A DNA stretch of 64,000 bases from the NCBI RefSeq assembly GCF_030408575.1, contig NZ_CP047047.1, forward strand, positions 124,001 through 188,000, given 5' to 3'. The position numbers and the translations under genes are program-made. Below the pieces are notes generated by a model. That model was not told where the DNA came from. It was given only the letters and a program-made list of their open reading frames with translations, and ran no database searches. Positions 9,780 through 17,357 of the stretch are shown here, piece after piece (position 1 is the first letter of the stretch; each line of letters opens with the position of its first letter). This DNA is from Corynebacterium auris (GTDB lineage: Bacteria > Actinomycetota > Actinomycetes > Mycobacteriales > Mycobacteriaceae).

Positions 9780-10214
9780 ATGGACGCACCCGAAAAGATC
9801 GACTACAACGCGCTGGACAACACGTTCGGCGGGCAGCTCATCCAGGCCGGTTTCATCCTCGCCATCTACGCCGCCGGCGACCTGCCGCGGCGCACGGGGC
9901 TTACCCGCGCCGGGCTGGTGGCTGGCAACATCGCGGCCATCGGCGTGTTCAACGCGTTCGACGAGGATCCGGCCAACGACCTCACCGCGGTTGTCAGCGA
10001 GCGCGGCTCGAGAGCCGGCGGGCCCGCCGCGACGTGGGCTCTTATCGGCGGCCTCGCCGGGGCGGGCCTGGGTGCGGCGGCTCTGGCAGCCCGGGCACAC
10101 CGGGCCGCTGCCCGGGCGCTGGCGCGCCGCGGCGTGGGGGCGCCGTGGACGCTGATAGGGGCCCTCGCCGCCGGCGGCTACCTCGCGGTGAAGGCGATCC
10201 CCTCCCGGCGGTAG
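9780..10214 (+). CDS. Small hypothetical membrane protein (144 aa)
   Basis: 144-aa protein with three to four probable membrane segments: LIQAGFILAIYAAGD, LVAGNIAAIGVFNAF, WALIGGLAGAGLGAAALAA and WTLIGALAAGGYLAV. The hydrophilic N-terminus (MDAPEKIDYNALDNTFG) has no signal peptide. Function unknown. It begins a rightward group: the next gene starts 2 bp after its stop, and gtrA follows 11 bp later, so the three are probably one transcript, which places it loosely with cell-wall genes. Confidence 0.65.
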   Translation: MDAPEKIDYNALDNTFGGQLIQAGFILAIYAAGDLPRRTGLTRAGLVAGNIAAIGVFNAFDEDPANDLTAVVSERGSRAGGPAATWALIGGLAGAGLGAAALAARAHRAAARALARRGVGAPWTLIGALAAGGYLAVKAIPSRR

Positions 10215-10216
10215 TC

Positions 10217-11080
10217 ATGAGCACTGCGATAGGTCGCACCCGCGCGCCCGTCATCAACCTGGCGCTCGCCCGCGCTCGCCGCGACGCCACGAGGCGCGCG
10301 CGCTCCACCCTGGTCGCCCGCGTGTCCGCGATGGTGGCGGACGAAGAAATCTTCCGCTACATCGGCTTCGACGAGGCCACGCCGCTAAGCGACGTCCAAC
10401 GCATCCTCGCCACAGCATTTTCGCTTGACGACGCCCCACCGGCCCCCACCCACTTCAGCCGCGCCGGCCACACGATCGGGGAGGTCCTCCGCGGACACAG
10501 CGAGCCCCTGTTCTACAGCTGGGGCCTGTGGCGCTTTACCTTCCAGCTGGTGGAGCTCTACCCGCGCGACCGGGCGACCCCGCCCGCCGTGTGCATCGCC
10601 GGGTCCGGCGACTTCGGCGCCGCGCCCTTCGACATTGCGGAGGTCAACCGTCGCCTCATCGGCGAGGACCGCGCCGCCGATGTCCTGCGCTCTGTGCGCC
10701 CAGAACTGCGGGAGGTGGTCACCCGCTCCCGCATGTTCGACTATGTCCTGCTTTTGCAGGCCCTGGATGTGCGCCGCGGGGGCGTCGACAAGCAGGCGCG
10801 AAACACGGCGGCCCGCCTGCCCCGGGAACAGACCGCGAAGGGGCGCGATGCGTACTGGTGCGTGCTGCTGGGCCTGGCGTGTTTCGCGGACGAGGAAACC
10901 ACGGACGCGATCATCGAGTCGACCTTCGCGGCCCTCGGCTGGGAGCCGTGCCCCGCTGACAAGGTGCGCGCTCTGTGCGCCGGCTCCCTGGTCAGGCTGG
11001 CTGGGTTGGGGGTCTACGGGCCCGCGGAGTCCGCGCCGGTGGAGCGTTTGGATGTCTTCCGCGAGCTCATGCGGGGGTAA
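10217..11080 (+). CDS. Hypothetical protein, possible pRiA4b ORF-3-like domain
   Basis: 287-aa soluble protein. The segment from about residue 40 to 150 has the pattern of pRiA4b ORF-3-like (IS1096 TnpR-like) proteins: a strand of the form IFRYIGFDEATPLSDVQRIL, a central WRFTFQLVEL, then a turn of the form PPAVCIAGSGDFGAAPFDI. This similarity is by eye and weak. The rest is helical and unrecognised. The ATG at 10217 follows the previous stop by 2 bp, and the next gene (gtrA) starts 11 bp after its end, so it sits inside an operon. Function unknown. Confidence 0.7.
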   Translation: MSTAIGRTRAPVINLALARARRDATRRARSTLVARVSAMVADEEIFRYIGFDEATPLSDVQRILATAFSLDDAPPAPTHFSRAGHTIGEVLRGHSEPLFYSWGLWRFTFQLVELYPRDRATPPAVCIAGSGDFGAAPFDIAEVNRRLIGEDRAADVLRSVRPELREVVTRSRMFDYVLLLQALDVRRGGVDKQARNTAARLPREQTAKGRDAYWCVLLGLACFADEETTDAIIESTFAALGWEPCPADKVRALCAGSLVRLAGLGVYGPAESAPVERLDVFRELMRG

Positions 11081-11091
11081 ACTGATCGCCC

Positions 11092-11595
11092 GTGTCCAAG
11101 GAGTACCGGCAATCCGTCCAGCGCCAGCTCGTGCCGTTCGTCATCATCGGCGTTGGTTGCGCCATCATCGACTTCGGCATCACCTACACGCTCACGGAAC
11201 TCAGCCCCCTGTCGCGCGGCGCCGCCAAAGCCGTGGGCTGGGTCTTTGGCACCATCGTCGCCTACCTACTGAACTCCAAGTTCGCCTTCCAGGCGCAAAT
11301 TAACGTGAAGAAGGCAGGCGCGGTGTTCATGCTGTACGCCGTCACCTTTGGGGTGCAGTGGTTTCTCTACCAAATCACCGACGCCCCGCTGCAGGCCCTC
11401 GGCCTCGTCAACCCGTTCAAGGACACCGTCTCCTTCATCATCGCCCAGGGGGTGGCCACCGTGACCAACTTCGTGCTGCAGCGCCGCGTGATCTTCCGGG
11501 AAGAGTCGAAGATTGTGATGGAGCAGGACATCACCCCGCGCCCGACTATTCCGGGCGACGGAAATCCTCCCGCGCCCCCCGCCGCAGGAGCCTGA
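11092..11595 (+). CDS. GtrA family membrane protein
   Basis: 167-aa GtrA-family protein with four predicted membrane helices (VPFVIIGVGCAIIDFGITYTL, AAKAVGWVFGTIVAYLLN, AVFMLYAVTFGVQWFLY, DTVSFIIAQGVATVTNFVLQ) and the family motif LNSKFAF. GtrA proteins assist transfer of polyprenyl-linked sugars across membranes. The mycobacterial relative in the same neighbourhood (Rv3789, next to DprE1) has been linked to arabinogalactan assembly, either as a DPA flippase or by recruiting AftA. Here it lies between dprE1 and glfT1, which fits. Start is GTG at 11092. Its last 50 bp overlap the 3' end of glfT1 on the other strand, so its proline-rich tail (PRPTIPGDGNPPAPPAAGA) is read antisense to the end of GlfT1. 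Confidence 0.88.
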   Translation: MSKEYRQSVQRQLVPFVIIGVGCAIIDFGITYTLTELSPLSRGAAKAVGWVFGTIVAYLLNSKFAFQAQINVKKAGAVFMLYAVTFGVQWFLYQITDAPLQALGLVNPFKDTVSFIIAQGVATVTNFVLQRRVIFREESKIVMEQDITPRPTIPGDGNPPAPPAAGA

Positions 11596-12454
11596 TCCAC
11601 TGCGCAAACCCGCGCGGGTTCTTTTCCTGCACCAGGAAAAACCACCCGAAGCGCACCACCTCCTGCAGCTTCATCTTCCGCATGCCCCGCTGATTCATGA
11701 GGTAACCGCGGTTGCGGTAGGTGAAAAAGCGCTTCACCTCGTTGTCCGGCCACTGGGCGTGCGCGCGCCCACCCATGATGGGCACGAATTCCCCCGAGCC
11801 GTCCGGGTGCAGGTAGGCCGTGTTGAGAGCCGTACCGTAGCGCAGGCCCGACTGGGCCAGCCGGCGGTGGTACTCCACCTCATCGCCCCGGATGAACAGC
11901 CGGTAGTCCGGCACGCCGATCCTCTCCATCGCGGACGCGCTGATCAAAGCCCCGTTGAACAAGGAGGCGTACTGCGGCAGGAACTCGCCGTCCAGCTCCG
12001 CGGTGGAGCGCTTCCAGGTCAGGCCCTGGCGAAGGGGGAAAGCGAGCCGCGTGGGGTCCTCGAGGTTGAGCACCAGCGGGCTCACCTCGTGCAGCCCGTG
12101 CTGCGTGGCCGCGGCGTAGAGGGTGGCCAGGACGTGCTCGTCCGCCGGGTGGCCGTCATCATCCGCGCACCACACAGCGTCCGCGCCCAGCGCCAGGGCG
12201 TGCAAAAAGCCGTACGCGAAACCGCCCGCCCCGCCCAAGTTCGTCTGCGACGCGAGGTACACAGCCCTCTGGCCAGCGAGTTCCTCCACCAGCGCGCGGA
12301 CCTCATCCTGCGCCGCGTTATCGACTACGATGACCCACTCCGCCGGGTGCGTCTGCCGCACAACCTGCTCCAAAGAGCGACGCAGCAGCTCGACGCGGTT
12401 ATGGGTGACAATCACAGCCGCGGTCGTCCCGCGCGGGTTCAGTGGGGCAGTCAT
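11546..12454 (-). CDS. glfT1: Galactofuranosyltransferase GlfT1
   Basis: GT2-fold enzyme that adds the first galactofuranose residues to the rhamnosyl linker of arabinogalactan. The 302-aa protein from the ATG at 12452-12454 has the nucleotide-sugar entry motif VIVTHNRVELL, VIVVDNAAQD, and the metal/UDP motif WCADDDGHP. SLFNGALISASAMERIG and RGDEVEYHRRL match the acceptor region of GlfT1. An ATG 9 bp upstream and a GTG/ATG further upstream are alternative starts; the chosen start has GGAG just before it, with short spacing. Convergent with gtrA, overlapping by 50 bp. The polymerising partner GlfT2 is not in this window. Confidence 0.92.
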   Translation of the reverse strand: MTAPLNPRGTTAAVIVTHNRVELLRRSLEQVVRQTHPAEWVIVVDNAAQDEVRALVEELAGQRAVYLASQTNLGGAGGFAYGFLHALALGADAVWCADDDGHPADEHVLATLYAAATQHGLHEVSPLVLNLEDPTRLAFPLRQGLTWKRSTAELDGEFLPQYASLFNGALISASAMERIGVPDYRLFIRGDEVEYHRRLAQSGLRYGTALNTAYLHPDGSGEFVPIMGGRAHAQWPDNEVKRFFTYRNRGYLMNQRGMRKMKLQEVVRFGWFFLVQEKNPRGFAQWIRLLRRGAREDFRRPE

Positions 12455-12563
12455 GGGCTCCATTGTGCACCAGCCCCCGGCGCGCCCAACCGTGGACACC
12501 GCGCCACGGTGAGAGCAGGTCGCCGAATCCCCGTGAGCCAAAGCTCAAGCGTTGCTAGGGGGC

Positions 12564-12867
12564 GCTCTCGTGGAAAGAGCGTTTGCCGCTGGAATTGTCA
12601 TCATGGCGCCGGGTGCCGTGCTGTTTTTCCCCGGGCACTACTGTGGAGATCCTCGTCATACCGTTAGGGGCGCGTAGATCCTGGCGAGCGTTATTTTCCA
12701 GGCCGGATATGACTGGTTCCAAGTCCGAGCGGAAGGGGCGCCACTTGGGAAATCAGGTGGCAGTCGCCGTTGTTCTTACTGCCACTAGAGATACGCCAGG
12801 TTTCCTGGCGGTGCTCACTTATCGCGCGAGGCACTCTTCAGCAACGAAGCAAAGCTATTGCTTCGTT
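12564..12867. repeat. Cluster of perfect hairpins
   Basis: Four inverted repeats in 300 bp: CGCTCT/AGAGCG (12564-12569 with 12577-12582), TGGCAGT/ACTGCCA (12758-12764 with 12778-12784), CGCCAGG/CCTGGCG with a TTT loop (12794-12810), and AACGAAGCAA/TTGCTTCGTT with a 5-nt loop (12843-12867). The last has a 10-bp stem followed by AAA on the plus strand; read on the minus strand it is preceded, not followed, by T, so it is not a standard terminator there. No gene lies inside. Confidence 0.65.
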
Positions 12868-12986
12868 AAAACCGTGTGCGCTGTCGGGGTGGCTTTCAAG
12901 CGGGGCGCGCACCACGGTGTTGAGAAATTTTCGCGCGGTGGGCTGCTTTTCAAGTGCCGCTAACAGTGGGGCCATTGCTAGGGTGA

Positions 12987-13086
12987 GTCTGCATTGCGGA
13001 CTGTTGCTGGCGGCAGCTGCGGGGAAAAGTCCGCATTGCGGACCGGCTCGGCCTTGGTGGTGTTCGCGATCGTCCGCATTGCGGAC
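12987..13086. repeat. Three 15-bp palindromes at 42-43 bp spacing
   Basis: GTCCGCATTGCGGAC occurs exactly at 13029-13043 and 13072-13086, and with one change (GTCTGCATTGCGGAC) at 12987-13001. Each is an inverted repeat around a central base. Start-to-start distances are 42 and 43 bp, about four helical turns, so all three face the same side of the DNA. This is the arrangement of a multi-site operator or nucleoprotein platform. No matching known corynebacterial operator (GlxR, LexA, McbR, DtxR) comes to mind. Confidence 0.75.
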
Positions 13087-13359
13087 TTTCGCGGTTAATC
13101 AAGTAGCCCTATGGCCCGGGGGGGGCGTGGCTGGTCTCACCCGGCTACGTTTGGCAGAGGGCCGAGAGGCCCGCACACTGCGCTTGCGCAAAGGGGGGGC
13201 TGCGCGAGGTCTGGTATCTGCTGCTCCCCGTGCTGCACTGCTAAGGACAAAACGCGGTGCCGAGTTCTTGCAGGGATTGGACTTTGCGCCCGGGGTTCGT
13301 AGGAGGCCCTGGCCGACCGAAGAGAGCTGTCAAACAACCAGCCATGACAGCGGCAAGCG

Positions 13360-13432
13360 TGCGCCCGGAGGGATTCGAACCCCCAACCTTCTGATCCGTA
13401 GTCAGATGCTCTATCCGTTGAGCTACGGGCGC
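13360..13432 (-). tRNA. tRNA-Arg (ACG)
   Basis: Complete 73-nt cloverleaf on the minus strand including the discriminator A. Acceptor stem GCGCCCG/CGGGCGC, D arm GCTC/GAGC, anticodon stem TCTGA/TCAGA with loop CTACGGA, so anticodon ACG (read as ICG after deamination by TadA, which is encoded at 24505). T loop TTCGAAT. Identical in sequence to the plus-strand copy at 22837-22909. Confidence 0.97.
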
Positions 13433-13436
13433 GTGG

Positions 13437-13525
13437 CGGAGACGACAGGATTTGAACCTGCGGCCCTCCGCAAAGAGGGCAACTCCTTAGCAGGGAGCCC
13501 CATTCGGCCGCTCTGGCACGTCTCC
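13437..13525 (-). tRNA. tRNA-Ser (GCT)
   Basis: Long-variable-arm tRNA on the minus strand. Acceptor stem GGAGACG/CGTCTCC, anticodon loop CTGCTAA (anticodon GCT, decoding AGC/AGT), variable stem GCCCTC/GAGGGC, T arm GCAGG-TTCAAAT-CCTGT. The 3' CCA is encoded (13434-13436). One bp separates this CCA from the neighbouring tRNA-Arg, so the two are probably transcribed together. Confidence 0.97.
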
Positions 13526-13639
13526 AAACCTTGTTGCATATTACCCAACGCGCCTGCCTGTGACAAAACGCCCCGTTCGTGGGGCCTGGGGCGGTGAAAC
13601 ACCTGCCGGGCGGTCGGATTCGGGCTACTCTCTGGCTGT

Positions 13640-14776
13640 ATGACTGATCTGCCTCGCACTGACATTGACCCGGACGGCCTGCTCGAGTACTCGGTGGTCT
13701 TCACCGATCGCTCCCTGAACCACATGTCGCAGAAATTCATCGCGGCGGCGCAGGAAATACTGCAGCTTTTGACGTCCACCTACAACGCGGAGTCTGCAGC
13801 CCTCGTGCCGGGCGGCGGGACCGGCGCGATGGAGGCCGTGGCGCGCCAGCTATTCGGCGGTAAAAAGGTCCTCATCCTCCGCTCGGGGCTTTTCACGTTC
13901 CGCTGGTCGCAGATCATCGAGGCCGGCTCTATTACTAACGACGTCAAGGTCCTCAACGCCCAGCCGACCTCGGGGTCCGCCACCCCCTCCTTCGCCCCGC
14001 CCGAGCTGGACAGCGTGCGCGAGGCCGCAGCCGCATTCTCCCCCGACGTGATCGTCACCGCACACACCGAGACCGCCGCGGGGCTGACCCTGCCCGAGGA
14101 CTACCTGCGCGGTTTGGGTGAAATCGCCAGGGACAGCGGTGCGCTGTTCGTCCTCGACTGCATCGCCGCCGGTGCCTCCTTCACGAATATGAAAGAGACG
14201 GGGGTGGACGTGCTGGTCTCGGCCCCGCAGAAGTCGTGGTCCGGCTCTCCCGCGACGGGCTACGTCCTGCTCGGGGAGCAGGGGAGGGCGGCCGTTGAGG
14301 CGTCGACAAGCAGCTCTTTCACGCTTGACCTGAAGAAGTGGCTGGAGATCTTCGATGGGTACCGCGAGGGCAAGGCGGGGTACCACTCGACGCTGCCGAC
14401 GGACACGATCCTGCACAACCTGGAAGCGATGAAGGAATCCACGCGCGTTGGCCTCGACGTGTTGGCCGCGCGGCAGCGCAAGCTCGGGCGCCTCGTGCGC
14501 GAGGCCGCCTACGAGCGCGGGTTCGTTTCCGTCGCCGCGGAAGGCTACGAGTCCAACGGCGTGGTGGTGCTCTACGCCACCTCGCCTGAGCTGCAGTCGG
14601 GCGCCGCTTTCAAGGCCCAGGGTCTGCAGATCGCGGCGGGCGTGCCGCTGAAGATCGACGAGGGAGCGGACTTCGCCACCTTCCGCGTCGGCCTGTTCGG
14701 CCTGGACAAGTGGGCGGACCCGGAGGCTGCGGCGGAGCGCTTCATCGAGGCGCTGGACCAGGTGGGGTCCAGGTGA
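13640..14776 (+). CDS. Class V pyridoxal-phosphate aminotransferase (alanine-glyoxylate type)
   Basis: 378-aa fold-type-I aminotransferase. PLP features: the phosphate-binding turn VPGGGTGAMEAV near residues 55-66, the aspartate VLDCIAAGA, and the Schiff-base lysine in SAPQKSWSGSPATGY. The sequence resembles the alanine-glyoxylate / serine-pyruvate aminotransferase group of actinobacteria; the true substrate is unknown. It begins at the ATG 13640 with no strong Shine-Dalgarno, and ends just before a strong terminator, so it is probably monocistronic. Confidence 0.88.
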   Translation: MTDLPRTDIDPDGLLEYSVVFTDRSLNHMSQKFIAAAQEILQLLTSTYNAESAALVPGGGTGAMEAVARQLFGGKKVLILRSGLFTFRWSQIIEAGSITNDVKVLNAQPTSGSATPSFAPPELDSVREAAAAFSPDVIVTAHTETAAGLTLPEDYLRGLGEIARDSGALFVLDCIAAGASFTNMKETGVDVLVSAPQKSWSGSPATGYVLLGEQGRAAVEASTSSSFTLDLKKWLEIFDGYREGKAGYHSTLPTDTILHNLEAMKESTRVGLDVLAARQRKLGRLVREAAYERGFVSVAAEGYESNGVVVLYATSPELQSGAAFKAQGLQIAAGVPLKIDEGADFATFRVGLFGLDKWADPEAAAERFIEALDQVGSR

Positions 14777-14800
14777 AGACCAGGTGAAGTAGGCGGGAAG

Positions 14801-14838
14801 AAGGGGTGGCCCCCAAAGCCAGCGGGGCCACCCCTTTA
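14801..14838 (+). terminator. Rho-independent terminator after the aminotransferase
   Basis: Perfect 12-bp GC-rich stem, AGGGGTGGCCCC (14802-14813) with GGGGCCACCCCT (14824-14835), then TTAC. The short T run makes it a moderate terminator. On the minus strand it lies just beyond the tRNA-Ser(TGA) gene, which it may also terminate. Confidence 0.75.
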
Positions 14839-14843
14839 CTGTG

Positions 14844-14928
<85 letters not shown>

Positions 14929-14979
14929 AGCGCCCCGATCTTAGCCCGGGCGGGCGAAACTCCGATAATCTGGGGCGGC

Positions 14980-15936
14980 ATGAAGGCTATCACTCTGACA
15001 GATCCCAACGATCCAGGCTCCCTCGCGCTGACCGAGGTGAGCACCCCCCAGCTGCGCCCCGGTGAGGTGCTCGTGGAGGTTAGGGCGGCGGGCGTGAACC
15101 GCGCCGACCTCGTGCAGGCGCAGGGCAACTACCCGCCGCCCAAGGGTGCCTCCGAGATCATCGGCCTGGAGTGCGCCGGGGTCATCGCCGATGCGGGAGA
15201 TACCGGCCGCAGCGTCGACGAAGAGGTGGGGTGCCTGCTGGCCGGCGGCGGTTACGCCGAATACGTCGCCGTGCCGGAGGGTCAGCTCACGCCGGTGCCG
15301 GAGGGCTTCAGCCTGGAGCACACGGCCGGAATCGTCGAGGTGGCGGCGACGGTGTGGTCTAACCTCGGAATGGTGGCGGGGATCCAGAAGGGAGACCGCG
15401 TCCTCATCCACGGCGGCTCCGGCGGCATCGGGTCTTTCGCCATCCAGCTGTGCAAGGCGCTCGGCTGCGAGGTCGCCGTCACCGCCGGCAGCCAGGAGAA
15501 GCTGGATTACTGCCGGGAGCTGGGGGCGGACATCCTCATCAACTACAAGGAGAAGGACTTCCTCGAGGAGCTCGAGGGCAGCCGCGACATCATTTTGGAC
15601 GTCGTGGGCGGCGACTACCTCGAGCGCAACATCAAGTGCCTCGACCTGGACGGGCGCCTGGTGGTCATTGCCCTGCAAGGCGGGCCGAAGGGGACGCTGA
15701 GCCTGGGGCGGATGATGCCGCGGCGTCAATCCGTGCATGCGACGACGCTGCGGGCGCGCCCGGTGGAGATGAAGGCGCGGATTGTCGCCGACACGGTCAA
15801 AAACGTCTGGCCGCTGCTGGAGGACGGCAGTATCACGGCGAACGTGACGCGCACGTTCCCGCTCGCGGAGGCCGCCGAGGCGCACAAGTACCTCGACACC
15901 GACTCGCGCACCGGCAAGATCGTGCTCACCGTGTAA
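14980..15936 (+). CDS. NAD(P)H:quinone oxidoreductase, PIG3 type (zinc-free MDR family)
   Basis: 318-aa medium-chain dehydrogenase/reductase without zinc ligands. The N-terminal GroES-like domain has AAGVNRADLVQAQGNYPPP, typical of the TP53I3/PIG3 group. The Rossmann motif HGGSGGIGSFAIQLCKALG lies near residues 142-160. Expected to reduce quinones with NADPH. Start ATG at 14980 with GGGGCGG just upstream. An oxidoreductase of this type also lies next to the SufS-like gene in the mycobacterial arabinogalactan region (Rv3777/Rv3778c), so the arrangement is conserved. Confidence 0.9.
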   Translation: MKAITLTDPNDPGSLALTEVSTPQLRPGEVLVEVRAAGVNRADLVQAQGNYPPPKGASEIIGLECAGVIADAGDTGRSVDEEVGCLLAGGGYAEYVAVPEGQLTPVPEGFSLEHTAGIVEVAATVWSNLGMVAGIQKGDRVLIHGGSGGIGSFAIQLCKALGCEVAVTAGSQEKLDYCRELGADILINYKEKDFLEELEGSRDIILDVVGGDYLERNIKCLDLDGRLVVIALQGGPKGTLSLGRMMPRRQSVHATTLRARPVEMKARIVADTVKNVWPLLEDGSITANVTRTFPLAEAAEAHKYLDTDSRTGKIVLTV

Positions 15937-15942
15937 AACGAG

Positions 15943-17184
15943 CTACGCCAGCGAGGCGACGGCGCGGATGAGGTGGTCGACGTCGCCCGTGGTGTTGAAG
16001 GGGCCGAGGCCGATGGTCACGGCGCCGCCCATCTCGGGCACGCCCATGTCCTCGAAGAGCGGGCTGGTCGGGGTCTGTGTGGCGACGATGCCGTTGGCAA
16101 ACAGCCGCTGGTTGACGGTCGCCGAGGGCACGCCGCGGACGCCGAAGCTGAGGCGGGGGATGCGGTCGATCGTCGCGCCGTCGGCGGCCTCGCCGGACAC
16201 CCCGACGATGTGCACGGCGGGCAGGGTGCCCAAAAACGTGTGCATGTCGTCGCGCAGGCCGTTGAGGTAGGCGGCCGTGTCCGCCATGGAGGTCAGAAGG
16301 CGGCCGCGCCGGGTGGTGCGGCCGGCCGGGGCCGACGCGGAGAGGGCGGCGTAGTGCTCGACAAGAGCGGACACCCCGCCGGCGAGGCCGGAGGAAACCT
16401 GCTGGGCCAGCTTCGCCGCGCCCGTGGCCTCGGGGCGGCCGAGGGCGTCGAGGCGCCCGAACATGGCTTCGTCGCGCACGACGAGCGCGGCGATCTGCGG
16501 CCCGCCCATCTCCGCGATGTCGATGGCCACGGCGTCGGCGCCCCAGTCGTCGACAGCAATCGGACGGTAGGGCGCGTAGGAGGAGGCGTCCACGAGGACC
16601 CATGCGCGGGAGCGGCTGCGGACGCGGTCGACGATGTCGGCGACGGCGGTGACGTTGCCCAAAAGGCCGTTGGCCGCGGGGATGGACACGAGCCGCGTCG
16701 TGCCGTCGACGAGGGTGTCGTACTGCCAGGCGGGCAGCTCGCCGGTGCCCAGGTCCGCCTGCGCCCAGCGGGGGGATGCGTCGGTGCGCAGCAGCGCCGC
16801 CGTGAGCTCGGTCCTGTCCGCGTTGTTGAGCACCACGGTGGAGTTGTGGCGAAACATTGGGCGCATTGCGGCGGCGAGCGCGGCGTACAGCGCGTTGAGG
16901 CTCGGGCCGAGGGCCACGCGGCGCGGGGTGGTGCCGACGAGGTCGGCGACGGCCGTTCGGGCGTCGTCAAGCAATGCGAGCCCCTCGGGCTGGCCCGCGA
17001 ACGGGCGCGAGTGCGAACCTCCCGCCGGTTCCGGGCGCGCGACCGCAGGCGACATGCGGAAGGAGCGGGAGACCGCCGCCGAGACCCGTTCCGGGATCTG
17101 GGGGCAGGCGTGCGCGTTGAGGTACGTCCAGCCATCCGACAGGGAGGTGTAGAGGCCGCGCACGCTGGCGACGTCGTAGGCCAC
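15943..17184 (-). CDS. SufS/cysteine-desulfurase-like protein lacking the PLP lysine
   Basis: 413 aa from a GTG at 17182-17184, preceded by GGGAGG at 8-bp spacing. The overall fold is that of class V aminotransferases/cysteine desulfurases (N-terminal YLNAHACPQIP, VDASSYAPYRPI with the usual pyridine-nitrogen Asp, C-terminal small domain). The block that normally carries the Schiff-base lysine (form SGHKLYGPTG) reads IDIAEMGGPQIAAL: the lysine position is E225 and the preceding His is Ala. It should not form the internal aldimine, so a classical desulfurase or transaminase activity is unlikely. Convergent with the oxidoreductase (6 bp apart). Context matches mycobacterial Rv3778c near the galactan exporter. 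Confidence 0.85.
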   Translation of the reverse strand: MAYDVASVRGLYTSLSDGWTYLNAHACPQIPERVSAAVSRSFRMSPAVARPEPAGGSHSRPFAGQPEGLALLDDARTAVADLVGTTPRRVALGPSLNALYAALAAAMRPMFRHNSTVVLNNADRTELTAALLRTDASPRWAQADLGTGELPAWQYDTLVDGTTRLVSIPAANGLLGNVTAVADIVDRVRSRSRAWVLVDASSYAPYRPIAVDDWGADAVAIDIAEMGGPQIAALVVRDEAMFGRLDALGRPEATGAAKLAQQVSSGLAGGVSALVEHYAALSASAPAGRTTRRGRLLTSMADTAAYLNGLRDDMHTFLGTLPAVHIVGVSGEAADGATIDRIPRLSFGVRGVPSATVNQRLFANGIVATQTPTSPLFEDMGVPEMGGAVTIGLGPFNTTGDVDHLIRAVASLA

Positions 17185-17357
17185 GGATCGCACCTCCCAC
17201 TGATGCCGAGAAAGCCCCTGCAAAAACAACGAATCCAATTATGCACGGGCGTCCGCCGCGATGCACACCCCCTGCTAGGGTGCTCCCGCGACGGGTGCGC
17301 GCCCCGCCGCGCGCCGCCGCTACGGCTCTCGCGGGCCTACACGATAGGGTTAGCCAC

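Larger units (their letters stand above)
12455..13359. other. Gene-free, structure-rich stretch between glfT1 and tRNA-Arg
   Basis: About 900 bp in which no open frame looks protein-like on either strand. Composition is less GC-rich than the surrounding genes. It holds four perfect hairpins between 12564 and 12867 and three near-identical 15-bp palindromes between 12987 and 13086. It abuts the 3' end of tRNA-Arg, the usual insertion site for mobile elements, but no integrase or clear tRNA-end duplicate is seen. It could hold an unannotated RNA, a protein-binding array, or decayed mobile DNA. Confidence 0.6.

Noticed and set aside
13281-13300. Possible partial copy of the tRNA-Arg 3' end (GCGCCCGG-GGTTCG)
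   Set aside because: Only a short gapped match; not enough to call an attachment-site duplicate.
12770-13597. 275-codon plus-strand frame
   Set aside because: It runs through both tRNA genes and ends with the well-known false protein made by translating tRNA (pattern GIRTPNLLIRSQMLYPLSYG). No ribosome-binding site.
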